30,907 nucleotides of DNA from G963674505 sp964575975 (GTDB lineage Bacteria; Desulfobacterota; Desulfobacteria; Desulfobacterales; SKZT01): assembly GCA_964575975.1 (NCBI GenBank), contig CAZNTU010000049.1, positions 1 to 30,907 of the forward strand, given 5' to 3'. Below, one piece after another: positions 23,021-30,907 of the stretch; the stretch's first letter is position 1, and every line of letters begins with the position of its first letter. The translations under genes and the position numbers were made by a program. The notes beneath the pieces were generated by a model. It had not been told where the DNA came from. It ran no database searches and was given only the letters and a program-made list of their open reading frames with translations.

Positions 23021-23674
23021 ATGGAAACGCCGATCAATTTGGTGATAGCCACCAGGAACAAGGGGAAAACATCCGAAATCAAATCGCTTCTGTCCGGTTT
23101 TCCGGTAACAATCAGAAACCTCGACGATTTCGGCCCCATTCCCGAAATAGAGGAGGACGGGAAGACTTTCGAAGAGAACGCCTATAAAAAAGCCAGTTTC
23201 GCGGCGAAGGTGCTTGGATTTCCGGCGCTCGCTGACGATTCCGGATTGTCGGTCGAAGCCTTGGGAGGCGCGCCGGGAATGTATTCGGCTCGTTACGCCG
23301 GCGAAGGCGCCACCGACGAAGAGCGCTATCGGAAGCTGCTTGAGGAGATGAAGGAAAAAACCGACCGGAAAGCCGCGTTCGAATGCGTCATTTCCATCGC
23401 CGTGCCGGGGGGCGCCGCGCTCACGTACGAAGCCAAGTGCGATGGCGTAATCGCCGAAAAACCCTCTGGAAACAACGGTTTCGGATACGACCCGATTTTC
23501 TATTATCCGCCTCTGAAAAAGACCTTCGCCGAGATGCTCGAGGAGGAAAAAAACCTTGTGAGCCATCGGGGAAAGGCCCTGAAGGAGGTCCGGGACGAAT
23601 TCGACAAGGTGCTTGTATGGATTCGGCAGCACATGCCCGTGTTCGTGGACGATTTTTGCATGAGCAAGAAATGA
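23021..23674 (+). CDS. rdgB: XTP/dITP diphosphatase (RdgB/HAM1 family)
   Basis: This 217-residue protein hydrolyses non-canonical purine nucleotides such as ITP and XTP to monophosphates, keeping them out of DNA and RNA. Family blocks are complete: VIATRNKGKTSE at the N-terminus for triphosphate binding, FEENAYKKA, ADDSGLSVEALGGAPG with catalytic acids, GNNGFGYDPIF and SHRGKAL. It is about 20 residues longer than common homologs because of a C-terminal tail ending in a DDFCMSKK sequence. ATG 23021 has GGGAG about 9 bases upstream. It is first in a run of six plus-strand genes. Confidence 0.96.
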   Translation: METPINLVIATRNKGKTSEIKSLLSGFPVTIRNLDDFGPIPEIEEDGKTFEENAYKKASFAAKVLGFPALADDSGLSVEALGGAPGMYSARYAGEGATDEERYRKLLEEMKEKTDRKAAFECVISIAVPGGAALTYEAKCDGVIAEKPSGNNGFGYDPIFYYPPLKKTFAEMLEEEKNLVSHRGKALKEVRDEFDKVLVWIRQHMPVFVDDFCMSKK

Positions 23675-23728
23675 CGGATAGAAACAGGAATCGAGAAAAT
23701 TTTTTGGGTAACTCAAGGGCTATTTTAC

Positions 23729-24307
23729 ATGATCGAAGATCTGATTAGAAAAGCCAGAAGTTGCAGGAGGTTTTACCAAAGCCATCCGGTGAAGTTCGAA
23801 ACGCTGGAGGAACTGGTAAATTTGGGTAGACTGTCGGCCTCGGCTGGAAATCTGCAGCCTTTGGCCTATATTCTGTCCTGCAATCCGAGAAAGAACGAAG
23901 AGATTTTTCCGTGCCTCTCCTGGGCAGGGTACCTCAAGGACTGGCCTGGACCCGACGAAGGGGAAAGGCCTGCGGCGTACATCGTGGCGATGTGCGACAC
24001 GACTATCGCGAAAGATCCGGGGTGCGACCACGGCATCGCCTGCCAGAGCATCATGCTCGGCGCCAGGGAAAAGGGGCTCGCCGGTTGCATGATCGGTTCC
24101 ATAGACAGGGAAAAGCTCAGGGAAGTCCTGAACATCGACGACAAATACAAAATCCTGCTGGTCCTCGCCTTGGGAAATCCCAAAGAAACCGTAGTCGTTG
24201 AACCGTTGGCGGACGATGGAAGCGTAAAATACTGGAGAGACGAAAAGGGCGCGCACCACGTGCCCAAAAGGAGTCTGAACGATATCATCGTCGCCGCTCA
24301 CAAATAA
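23729..24307 (+). CDS. Nitroreductase-family flavoprotein
   Basis: A 192-residue protein with the nitroreductase fold: the N-terminal CRRFYQ motif for the FMN phosphate, LSASAGNLQPLAYIL, the DHGIACQSIMLGAREKGLAGCMIGSID segment typical of these dimers and a late VLALGNPKETVVVEPL strand. Such enzymes use NAD(P)H to reduce quinones, nitro groups or other acceptors. The substrate is unknown. The start has only a weak site (AAGGGC, about 11 bases away). The gene stands 54 bases after rdgB and 35 before the PEP carboxykinase gene. Confidence 0.9.
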   Translation: MIEDLIRKARSCRRFYQSHPVKFETLEELVNLGRLSASAGNLQPLAYILSCNPRKNEEIFPCLSWAGYLKDWPGPDEGERPAAYIVAMCDTTIAKDPGCDHGIACQSIMLGAREKGLAGCMIGSIDREKLREVLNIDDKYKILLVLALGNPKETVVVEPLADDGSVKYWRDEKGAHHVPKRSLNDIIVAAHK

Positions 24308-24342
24308 CAATAGAAACGGGAAAAGGCGTGGGAGAGCACTAA

Positions 24343-26313
24343 ATGCTGCAAAAAAAGATCGGGGGGGACATAGTCGCGGTTTTGGGCGGGGTCGAATACC
24401 TTGAACAAGTCAAAACTCTTTTTAAACAAAAGATGGATTCCGAAAATCTTTCCCGAATCGAAAGGATAACCAACGGCGAAGCCTTGCTGAAAATCGCGAA
24501 CGCCATCGCATTGTGCGATCCGGATTCGGTCATGGTCAACACCGGTTCGGAAACCGACCGGCAATTCATCCGAGACCTCGCCCTGGAAAAAGGGGAAGAG
24601 GCAAGACTACCCATGGAAAACCACACGATCCACTTCGATCTGAAGGAAGAGCAGGGAAGGATTTTAGATCGTACCTTTTATATAGCGAACGATTCCGAAC
24701 TGATCAGCTCCCTGGCGAACCGTATGGATCGGAATACGGCCAAGGAACAGATTCGGCGAATCATGACCGGCATTATGAGGGGAAAAGTGATGATGGTAGG
24801 TTTCTACATGAGAGGCCCGGCGGGCGCTCCCGTTTCGAATCCCGCGATCGAAATCACCAGTTCCGCCTACGTTTCCCACAGTGCCGAGATCCTTTACCGA
24901 AACGTTTTCCACGCCTTCGACAAGGAAGTCGAACGGCTAGGCCATTTTTTCGCCAACATTCACAGCGAGGGGAAAAACCGTCCCGAGGACCTGGCAGACG
25001 CGAGGGTGTTCATGGACCGGAGCCACTGGACCACGTACAGTATGAACTGCACCTACGCCGGAAACACGCTTCTTCTGAAGAAAGGAAACCACCGTTTCGC
25101 GGTCGACAAGGCGGTCTACGAAAAAACGGGCGAGGAGTTGGCCGAGCACATGTTCATTACGGGAATCAAAGGCCCCGGAGGTCGCGTCACTTGGTGTACG
25201 GGCGCGGCGCCCAGCGGATGCGGCAAGACAACGACCGCCATGGCCGGGGATTGTTTCGTCGGGGACGATCTCGCGCAATTGTGGATTTCGGAAGACGGCT
25301 CCATCCGGTCGGTGAATCCCGAATGCGGCATTTTCGGGATCGTGGAGGACGTAAACGGAGAGGGCGACCCGGAGCTGATGAAAATACTGCGCAACCCCGG
25401 CTGCGAGGTAATCTGGTCCAATGTCCTGATCGACGAGAAAGGCGTGCCTCACTGGACCGGCAACGGCGAGGAAATCCCGAAAAAGGGCGTCAACTTCCAG
25501 GGAGAATGGTGGCAAGGCAAAACCGACGAAAAAGGCAACCCGGTTCCCGTTTCCCATCCCAACTCCCGATGCACGGTATCTGCCAGATCGTTGGCCAATT
25601 ATTGCGGAAAAAGCGAAGATCCGCAAGGGGTGGAAACTCTGGTGGTGACCTACAGCGGCCGCGACAGCGACACCATGCCTCCGGTCAGGGCGGCTGAAAA
25701 CCCGGACGAGGGCGTCGTCATCGGCGCATGCATCGTTTCCGCCGCAACCGCCACCGAGGTAGGCGCGAGCGGCGTTAAGCGCGCTCCCTGGGCCAATGCT
25801 CCCTTCATCCCCGGCGCATTGGGCGACTACATGCGAGCCCAGTTCGAATTTTTCAACAATCCCAAGATCAAGCACGACAAGAAACCCGTAATGGCCGGTT
25901 TGAACTATTTCCTCACCCACCAGGCCCGAGGAGGCGACTCCAACAAACTGCTCGGAGAAAAGAAGGACGTCCGCGTGTGGCTGACATGGTTGGAACGGCT
26001 GGCCCGGAACGAAGTCGGCTTTATCCGCTCCCCGGTCGGTCGCCTTCCCAAATACGAAGATCTGAAAAAACTTTTCGGAAGCATCATCGACAAGAAATAC
26101 GAACATTCCCTATACGAAAAACAGTTCTCCCTATACATCGACAAGATCGTCGAAAGGGTCGATCTGCAAATCGCGGCGTACGGAAAGGAACCGAACATTC
26201 CCCGAAAACTTTTCGACGTCCTTGGCAAGCAAAGGGACGATCTTTTGAAATTGAAAAAGGCTTACGGTCCTGTCGCAACTCCCGAGCAACTGGAAAAGCA
26301 TATGGAATCGTGA
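24343..26313 (+). CDS. pckG: Phosphoenolpyruvate carboxykinase, GTP type (divergent branch)
   Basis: A 656-residue PEPCK that interconverts oxaloacetate and PEP with GTP or a related phosphate donor. It aligns with the GTP family over the whole chain: GFYMRGPAGAP, AEHMFITGIKGPGG, the P-loop P290-SGCGKTT with the reactive cysteine C293, metal-binding VGDD (306-309), and HPNSR. Several canonical positions differ: KTN is KTT, the residues between P-loop and VGDD are fewer, TDS before the substrate site is TSS, and GGRRP is SGRDS. This marks a distinct branch. ATG 24343 follows GGGAGAG. It links C4-acid metabolism to gluconeogenesis. Confidence 0.9.
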   Translation: MLQKKIGGDIVAVLGGVEYLEQVKTLFKQKMDSENLSRIERITNGEALLKIANAIALCDPDSVMVNTGSETDRQFIRDLALEKGEEARLPMENHTIHFDLKEEQGRILDRTFYIANDSELISSLANRMDRNTAKEQIRRIMTGIMRGKVMMVGFYMRGPAGAPVSNPAIEITSSAYVSHSAEILYRNVFHAFDKEVERLGHFFANIHSEGKNRPEDLADARVFMDRSHWTTYSMNCTYAGNTLLLKKGNHRFAVDKAVYEKTGEELAEHMFITGIKGPGGRVTWCTGAAPSGCGKTTTAMAGDCFVGDDLAQLWISEDGSIRSVNPECGIFGIVEDVNGEGDPELMKILRNPGCEVIWSNVLIDEKGVPHWTGNGEEIPKKGVNFQGEWWQGKTDEKGNPVPVSHPNSRCTVSARSLANYCGKSEDPQGVETLVVTYSGRDSDTMPPVRAAENPDEGVVIGACIVSAATATEVGASGVKRAPWANAPFIPGALGDYMRAQFEFFNNPKIKHDKKPVMAGLNYFLTHQARGGDSNKLLGEKKDVRVWLTWLERLARNEVGFIRSPVGRLPKYEDLKKLFGSIIDKKYEHSLYEKQFSLYIDKIVERVDLQIAAYGKEPNIPRKLFDVLGKQRDDLLKLKKAYGPVATPEQLEKHMES

Positions 26314-26343
26314 GCGTCGCATTTAGAGCGATTCGCCTTTTCG

Positions 26344-26352
26344 TGCTATTAT
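26344..26352 (+). promoter_or_regulatory. Extended -10 promoter candidate for ampG
   Basis: TGCTATTAT (extended -10, TATTAT five of six) lies 22 bases before the ampG ATG. The -35 is weak. No ribosome site is visible before the ATG, so the transcript from here would have a leader of only about 15 bases. Confidence 0.35.
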
Positions 26353-26374
26353 TTATGCCGCCGATCAAACTCAC

Positions 26375-27622
26375 ATGAACTCCGAATCGAGGAAAATACT
26401 TTTAAAGCAGATTTTCGGCAGAAAGATGCTCGTTTCCCTGCTCATGGGATTCGCCTGCGGCCTGCCTCTCCTGCTGACCATGTCGGTCCTGCAGGCTCGC
26501 ATGAAGGACAGCGGCATCGACCTGACGATAATCGGATTCGTCAACTTGGTCCAGATTCCCTACACCTGGAAATTCGTCTGGGCGCCTTTTCTTGACCGGT
26601 TCGTTCCGCCTTTTCTGGGACGGCGGAAAGGATGGCTGGCGATGGCTCAGATCGCGCTGATCGTCTCCATCGCCGGGCTGGGGTTGGGCGACCCGGTCAA
26701 CCATTTCGAACTGATGGTGGCGGCCGCCATTTGCGTGGCCTTTTTCAGCGCCACCCAGGACATCGTGGTGGACGCCTACCGCCGGGAGGATTTGTCCGAC
26801 GAGGAACTCGGACTCGGTTCATCCCTGTACATCTACGGCTACAGGATGGGAACGCTATTGGCCTCCGGCGGAGGCCTGATCCTCGCCGACCGGATGCCCT
26901 GGTCCCATGTCTATCTGATCATGAGCGCGTGCATGCTTCCCGCAGTCGCCGTCACCTTTTTCACCCCCGAACCGGAAATCGCCCAGGGTTCTCCCAAAAC
27001 TCTCAAGGAAGCCGTCGTCGAACCTTTGACCGACTATTTCAAAAGAGAGCACGCCATTTCAATCCTGGCTTTCATTTTGCTCTACAAGATCGGCGATACC
27101 ATGGCCAGCGCCATGACAATGCCCTTCTACATGGAAATCGGGTTCACCAAGACGGAAGTCGGAGCCGTCGTGAAAATCTTCGGCACGTGGGCCGTGATCG
27201 CCGGCGCGATTTTGGGAGGAGTCGTCATGCTCAAGATCGGCATCAACCGGAGCCTCTGGATTTTCGGCGGGCTTCAGGCGGCTTCCACGGCATGCTTCGC
27301 CATTCTGGCCAGGATCGGAAACAACCTGCCCGCCCTTTCCGGAGTCATCGCCTTCGAAAACGTCAGCAGCGGAATGGGAACCGCCGCTTTCGTGGCCTTC
27401 ATGGCAAGCATCACCAACAAAAGGTTCACCGCCACGCAGTACGCCCTGCTCACCAGTCTGATGGCCTTCCCCAGGGTTCTGGCGTCCGCCCCCACCGGGT
27501 TTCTCGCAAAGAACATGGGATGGGAAGGCTTCTTCGTCGCCTGCACCCTTGTCGCCGTTCCGGGGATGCTGTTGCTGTTCAAAGTCGCCTCCTTTCGAAC
27601 GACGGCGGCCCAAACCGCGTGA
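26375..27622 (+). CDS. ampG: AmpG-like major facilitator permease (muropeptide uptake)
   Basis: A 415-residue protein with about 12 membrane helices. The segments KFVWAPFLDRFVPPFLGRRKGW and FFSATQDIVVDAYRRE are characteristic of AmpG permeases, which bring GlcNAc-anhydroMurNAc peptides from the periplasm to the cytoplasm for wall recycling. YGYRMG in helix 5 also fits. Other MFS substrates cannot be excluded. The start ATG 26375 lacks a ribosome site; a conserved-looking N-terminus (FGRKMLVSLLMGFACGLPLLL) begins 14 residues later. It is 61 bases downstream of pckG. Confidence 0.87.
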   Translation: MNSESRKILLKQIFGRKMLVSLLMGFACGLPLLLTMSVLQARMKDSGIDLTIIGFVNLVQIPYTWKFVWAPFLDRFVPPFLGRRKGWLAMAQIALIVSIAGLGLGDPVNHFELMVAAAICVAFFSATQDIVVDAYRREDLSDEELGLGSSLYIYGYRMGTLLASGGGLILADRMPWSHVYLIMSACMLPAVAVTFFTPEPEIAQGSPKTLKEAVVEPLTDYFKREHAISILAFILLYKIGDTMASAMTMPFYMEIGFTKTEVGAVVKIFGTWAVIAGAILGGVVMLKIGINRSLWIFGGLQAASTACFAILARIGNNLPALSGVIAFENVSSGMGTAAFVAFMASITNKRFTATQYALLTSLMAFPRVLASAPTGFLAKNMGWEGFFVACTLVAVPGMLLLFKVASFRTTAAQTA

Positions 27623-27693
27623 TTGACAACCCTCTTCGCAGCATATATACATTTCGGAACGAACGAACGGAAACAAAGGTAGAGCGAAAAAAA

Positions 27694-29451
27694 ATGCATT
27701 CCAAGCAAGATCCCGAACGTCTAACGGCCTTGAAAAGGGCGGAGGAACTGTTCGAACAAAGAAAGCAACTCATGATGCTTCCACCCGAGGAGGCCATGGA
27801 AAAAATCCTTTCTTCCAGCCAGCCGGCCGCTTTGACCCACTCTTTTCCAGAAGAGGATTTCCACCTTCTGGTCCGGGACATCGGACCGGAGGACAGTGTG
27901 CCCATTTTGGCCCTGGCTTCGCGAAATCAGTGGGAATATATCCTCGACATGGAAGTCTGGCAAGGGGACCGAATCGCGACAACGGAAATGGCCCGCTGGC
28001 TGGACCTTCTTCTGAGCGCCGACTCCAAAAGGCTGATCGAATGGTTTCTGGAGGAAAAAACCGAGTTCGTGGAATTCTACCTGAACAAGCACCTGGAAAT
28101 CATCGTCAGGGAGCACGACCAGGACCCGTCCGACTTCGGCGGAGACTTCTTCACCAAGGACGACACGTTCTACGTCCGCGTGGTCGATCCTCCGCAATCC
28201 GACGAGGATCAGTTCCAAAGCGAGGTGCGGCACAGGTTTCTGGAAACTTTTTTGGACAAGCTGGCGAGGTACGATTTCGACAAATACCACGGCGCCCTGC
28301 TGGAATCAGCGTCTCTGATTCCCTCCGCGACGGAGGAGGAAACCTTTCGCCTGCGATCGGTCAGGCTCGCCGAAAAGGGATTTCTCCCGTTCGACGAAGC
28401 CGTTGGCGTATACCAGCCTATGGGCGCGCAAGAGATCGAGGGAAAGAAGGCGCTGTTGTCGAGAGGCGCGGGAGACCCCGTCGAAACGAGCCTCTACCGG
28501 CTAAGGTCCCCCATCGCTCCGTTGGAACTCGCCGAGGGCGACGACGATTTTTCCCGCTCTCTCCGCCAGTTTTCCCTGGAGGAGACGCTGCCCGTAGTCG
28601 AATCTGAATTCGCCGCCCTGTGCAACACAATCATATCCGCCGACCGCAAGACGATCCGAAGCAGAGACCAGTTGAAGAACATGGTCAAAAAAGCACTGGG
28701 ATACCTGAGTATCGGCATGGACTATCTGGCGCAGTCCGACGAGAAGATTTCCCCGGACCGAATGGCCGCCGTCATCGAACGGTATCCTCTGGAATGGATT
28801 TTCAGGGCCGGATACGGCCGCGCCCTGGAGCTGAAATGGCGCGCCCAAAGATGGCGGCGAACCAGCTGGTTCGATTCCAAAGGACTCTCCCTTACCTTTT
28901 GGGACGAGCTTTGGATGGGCGTGCTGGGGGGCTTGCTGATCAAGAAACCGCTTTTCTTCGACAATTACGAGACGGGGGTCATATACCGGGAATTCGAATC
29001 CACAAGGGACGTAAGAAAGACTGGCCGTATTCTTGAAAAGATCGTAGCGACCGACCGTTTGCTTTCTTCGATGCGGATCGGGGAACTTTCTCTTGCGCCC
29101 GGTCGTCTTTTGACATACAAGAACCTTCTGCTGACGCTCTGGGCCAAGGGCGGTCCGGGCGTTTCCGACGGACGGCTTTCGATACCGGTGGAAAATTTCA
29201 AGCCGTTCTTCGAAAAGCTGTTCGACAGGAATCCGGACCCGGCGGCGGAGGGGCCGTCGAACGCGCGCCCGAAAGCGAAGAAAGCGTTTTTGAAATGGGT
29301 CCTCGAAAGATCGGGTTTGTCAGAAACCGATATCCCCTTGGAATTGACGGAGGTTTTCGAAGACCTTTTCGCGGAAATCGAAAACGAATACGGACGAGTA
29401 TCCGCGAAGAATCTGGATCCGAGGTTCGTAACTCTCTTTTTACTGGAGTGA
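27694..29451 (+). CDS. DUF6178-family conserved hypothetical protein
   Basis: A 585-residue, mostly helical, soluble protein with no signal peptide and no catalytic motif that I can name. Its start (LTALKRAEELFE, LPPEEAMEKIL), a GPEDSVPILALAS block and the DPSDFGGDFFTKDDTFYVRV segment fit the DUF6178 family known mainly from Desulfobacterota. ATG 27694 is selected because coding character begins there; a longer open frame upstream is the ampG gene out of frame. AAAGGTAGAG lies about 9 bases upstream. gatB starts 4 bases after its stop, so the two are translated from one message. Function unknown. Confidence 0.78.
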   Translation: MHSKQDPERLTALKRAEELFEQRKQLMMLPPEEAMEKILSSSQPAALTHSFPEEDFHLLVRDIGPEDSVPILALASRNQWEYILDMEVWQGDRIATTEMARWLDLLLSADSKRLIEWFLEEKTEFVEFYLNKHLEIIVREHDQDPSDFGGDFFTKDDTFYVRVVDPPQSDEDQFQSEVRHRFLETFLDKLARYDFDKYHGALLESASLIPSATEEETFRLRSVRLAEKGFLPFDEAVGVYQPMGAQEIEGKKALLSRGAGDPVETSLYRLRSPIAPLELAEGDDDFSRSLRQFSLEETLPVVESEFAALCNTIISADRKTIRSRDQLKNMVKKALGYLSIGMDYLAQSDEKISPDRMAAVIERYPLEWIFRAGYGRALELKWRAQRWRRTSWFDSKGLSLTFWDELWMGVLGGLLIKKPLFFDNYETGVIYREFESTRDVRKTGRILEKIVATDRLLSSMRIGELSLAPGRLLTYKNLLLTLWAKGGPGVSDGRLSIPVENFKPFFEKLFDRNPDPAAEGPSNARPKAKKAFLKWVLERSGLSETDIPLELTEVFEDLFAEIENEYGRVSAKNLDPRFVTLFLLE

Positions 29452-29455
29452 AAAC

Positions 29456-30889
29456 ATGGAATTCGAAAGCGTGATCGGGCTGGAAGTCCACGCCCAACTG
29501 AAAACCGACAGCAAGATTTTCTGCGGATGCTCGACCAAATTCGGCGCCGAACCCAACGCGCACGTCTGCCCGGTTTGCCTGGGCATGCCCGGAGTTTTGC
29601 CGGTGCTGAACAAAAAAGTCGTGGAATACACCATCAAAATGGCCTTGGCCGTCAACTGCCGAATCGCGAGGGAGAGCCGTTTCGCCCGAAAAAACTATTT
29701 CTATCCGGACTTGCCCAAAGGATACCAGATTTCCCAGTACGAACTTCCCGTAGCCGAACACGGGTTCGTCGAAATCGAAACCGAGGCGCGGGGCAGGCAA
29801 AGGATCGGCATTACCCGGATTCACATGGAAGAGGACGCGGGCAAACTGACCCACGACCCGAACCGCCCCGTAAGCAGGGTAGATTTGAACCGCACCGGCG
29901 TTCCCCTGATGGAAATCGTCAGCGAGCCCGACATTCGCGCTCCGGAGGAGGCCGGCGCATATTTGCGGCAGTTGCGGGCGATTCTAAGATACTTGGACAT
30001 TTGCGACGGAAACATGGAGGAGGGCAGTTTCCGATGCGACGCCAACGTTTCCATACGGCCGAAAGGGCAGCAGGCTTTCGGCACCCGCGCCGAAATCAAG
30101 AATTTGAACTCCTTCAAAAACGTGGAGAAAGCGCTCGAGTACGAAATATCGAGGCAAAGGGAGATTTTGGCCGACGGCGACCGCGTGTTGCAGGAAACCC
30201 GCCTGTGGGACCCGGACAAGAACATGACCACCTCCATGAGAGGCAAGGAGGAGGCCCACGACTACCGGTATTTCCCCGACCCGGACCTTCTTCCGCTCGT
30301 GGTGGAGGAACAGTGGGTCGAAGACGTGCGGAAAACGCTCCCGGAACTCCCTCGAGAGAAAAAAGAGCGGTTCGTGTCCGAATTCGGACTCTCGGCCATC
30401 GACGCCGACGTCCTGATTTCCAGCAAAGAACTGGCGGACTATTTCGAATCGTGCGCGAACAGGTTCCCGAATCCCAAACAGGTTTGCAACTGGGTCATGG
30501 GCCCGCTTTTGGGGCTTCTTAACGCGGAGAACAAAACGGCGGACCGCTCGCCAGTGGATTCCGAACGCCTGGCGGAGCTTCTCGAGTTGATCGACCAGGG
30601 CGTGATTTCCGGAAAGATCGGAAAGACGGTTTTCGAGGAAATGGCCAAAACCGGGAAGCCTCCCAAGTTGATCGTGGAGGATAAAGGATTGTTGCAGGTT
30701 TCGGACGTTTCCGCCATTGAAGCCATCGTACGGGAAATCGTCTCGTCTTCGCAAGAGCAAGTGGAACAATACAGGAGCGGCAAAACGAAAGTGTTCGGTT
30801 TCTTTGTCGGCCAAGTCATGAAAAAAACCAAAGGCAAGGCGAATCCGCAAGTGGTGAACGACGCGCTGAAAAAAGCCTTGGAAGGCTGA
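29456..30889 (+). CDS. gatB: Aspartyl/glutamyl-tRNA(Asn/Gln) amidotransferase subunit B
   Basis: A 477-residue GatB: FESVIGLEVHAQLKTDSKIFC, zinc cysteines in CGCST and CPVCLGMPG, YFYPDLPKGYQISQY, the kinase-core HMEEDAGKL and SRVDLNRTGVPLMEIVSEPD, SFRCDANVS, then the helical and YqeY-like tail ending with KGKANPQVVNDALKKAL. With GatA and GatC it amidates misacylated Glu-tRNA(Gln) or Asp-tRNA(Asn); GatB phosphorylates the tRNA-bound acid. gatA and gatC are not in the window. ATG 29456 has CTGGAGTG in the end of the DUF6178 gene. Length is normal and the gene is complete. Confidence 0.97.
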   Translation: MEFESVIGLEVHAQLKTDSKIFCGCSTKFGAEPNAHVCPVCLGMPGVLPVLNKKVVEYTIKMALAVNCRIARESRFARKNYFYPDLPKGYQISQYELPVAEHGFVEIETEARGRQRIGITRIHMEEDAGKLTHDPNRPVSRVDLNRTGVPLMEIVSEPDIRAPEEAGAYLRQLRAILRYLDICDGNMEEGSFRCDANVSIRPKGQQAFGTRAEIKNLNSFKNVEKALEYEISRQREILADGDRVLQETRLWDPDKNMTTSMRGKEEAHDYRYFPDPDLLPLVVEEQWVEDVRKTLPELPREKKERFVSEFGLSAIDADVLISSKELADYFESCANRFPNPKQVCNWVMGPLLGLLNAENKTADRSPVDSERLAELLELIDQGVISGKIGKTVFEEMAKTGKPPKLIVEDKGLLQVSDVSAIEAIVREIVSSSQEQVEQYRSGKTKVFGFFVGQVMKKTKGKANPQVVNDALKKALEG

Positions 30890-30907
30890 AGCGCCGTTCG
30901 ACCCTCT

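Noticed and set aside
26632..29451. One plus-strand protein of 939 residues (apparent fusion)
   Set aside because: Residues before 27694 are ampG read in another frame; the true DUF6178 protein begins at 27694.
1..30907. CRISPR arrays, tRNA or rRNA genes, insertion sequences, prophage genes
   Set aside because: No repeat-spacer pattern, cloverleaf, transposase or phage structural gene was seen on either strand. The long intergenic stretches are accounted for by promoters and small inverted repeats.

Overview
The window reads as ordinary chromosome of a Gram-negative bacterium, most likely Desulfobacterota (former Deltaproteobacteria) or a close relative. Pointers are a DUF6178-type protein between ampG and gatB, an OadB/OadG sodium-pump pair without an adjacent alpha subunit, IorA/IorB, a TAXI-type TRAP transporter, a PanP-like aspartate decarboxylase and a divergent GTP-type PEP carboxykinase. 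One 100-N scaffold gap inside recN indicates a draft assembly. There are no rRNA or tRNA genes, no CRISPR array, no insertion sequence and no prophage. The taxonomic guess is inference from gene content only.

Layout: (a) 1-3488, minus strand: cyclic-nucleotide-binding-fold protein, OadG-like subunit (TTG start), OadB Na+ pump subunit, and a two-domain CDP-alcohol phosphotransferase that runs off the left edge. (b) 3688-7892, minus strand: a tightly packed operon hisI > aminotransferase > ysxC (engB) > era > ATP-grasp ligase > HNH protein. Four of its five junctions overlap or lie within a few bases. (c) 8236-10605, plus: a class A penicillin-binding protein, divergent from hisI. (d) 10830-14674, plus: TAXI binding protein, fused TRAP permease and a UspA-type protein. 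(e) 14908-18312, minus: recN followed by a large P-loop ATPase with a C-terminal PD-(D/E)XK-like nuclease motif; a perfect 13-bp hairpin lies just past the ATPase. (f) 18516-20177, plus: PanP-like PLP decarboxylase. (g) 20178-22676, minus: iorA and iorB, convergent with panP with no base between the stop codons. (h) 23021-30889, plus: rdgB, nitroreductase, pckG, ampG, DUF6178 protein, gatB.

The genes suggest an anaerobic or facultative heterotroph of amino and organic acids. Aryl pyruvates from transamination can be oxidised by IorAB. Decarboxylation energy can be stored as a Na+ gradient by OadB/G if an alpha subunit is encoded elsewhere. PEP carboxykinase links C4 acids to gluconeogenesis, and a TRAP transporter imports an unidentified organic acid. 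Cell-wall growth and recycling (PBP1A, AmpG), ribosome assembly (Era, YsxC), nucleotide-pool cleaning (RdgB), DNA repair (RecN) and tRNA amidation (GatB) complete the set.

No clear new defence or mobile system is visible. The items most worth following are the ATP-grasp/HNH pair coupled to era, the OadG-like protein with an unusual C-terminal domain behind a cyclic-nucleotide-fold gene, the CDP-alcohol phosphotransferase with a second degenerate domain, and the ATPase-nuclease next to recN with its alternative hairpins.
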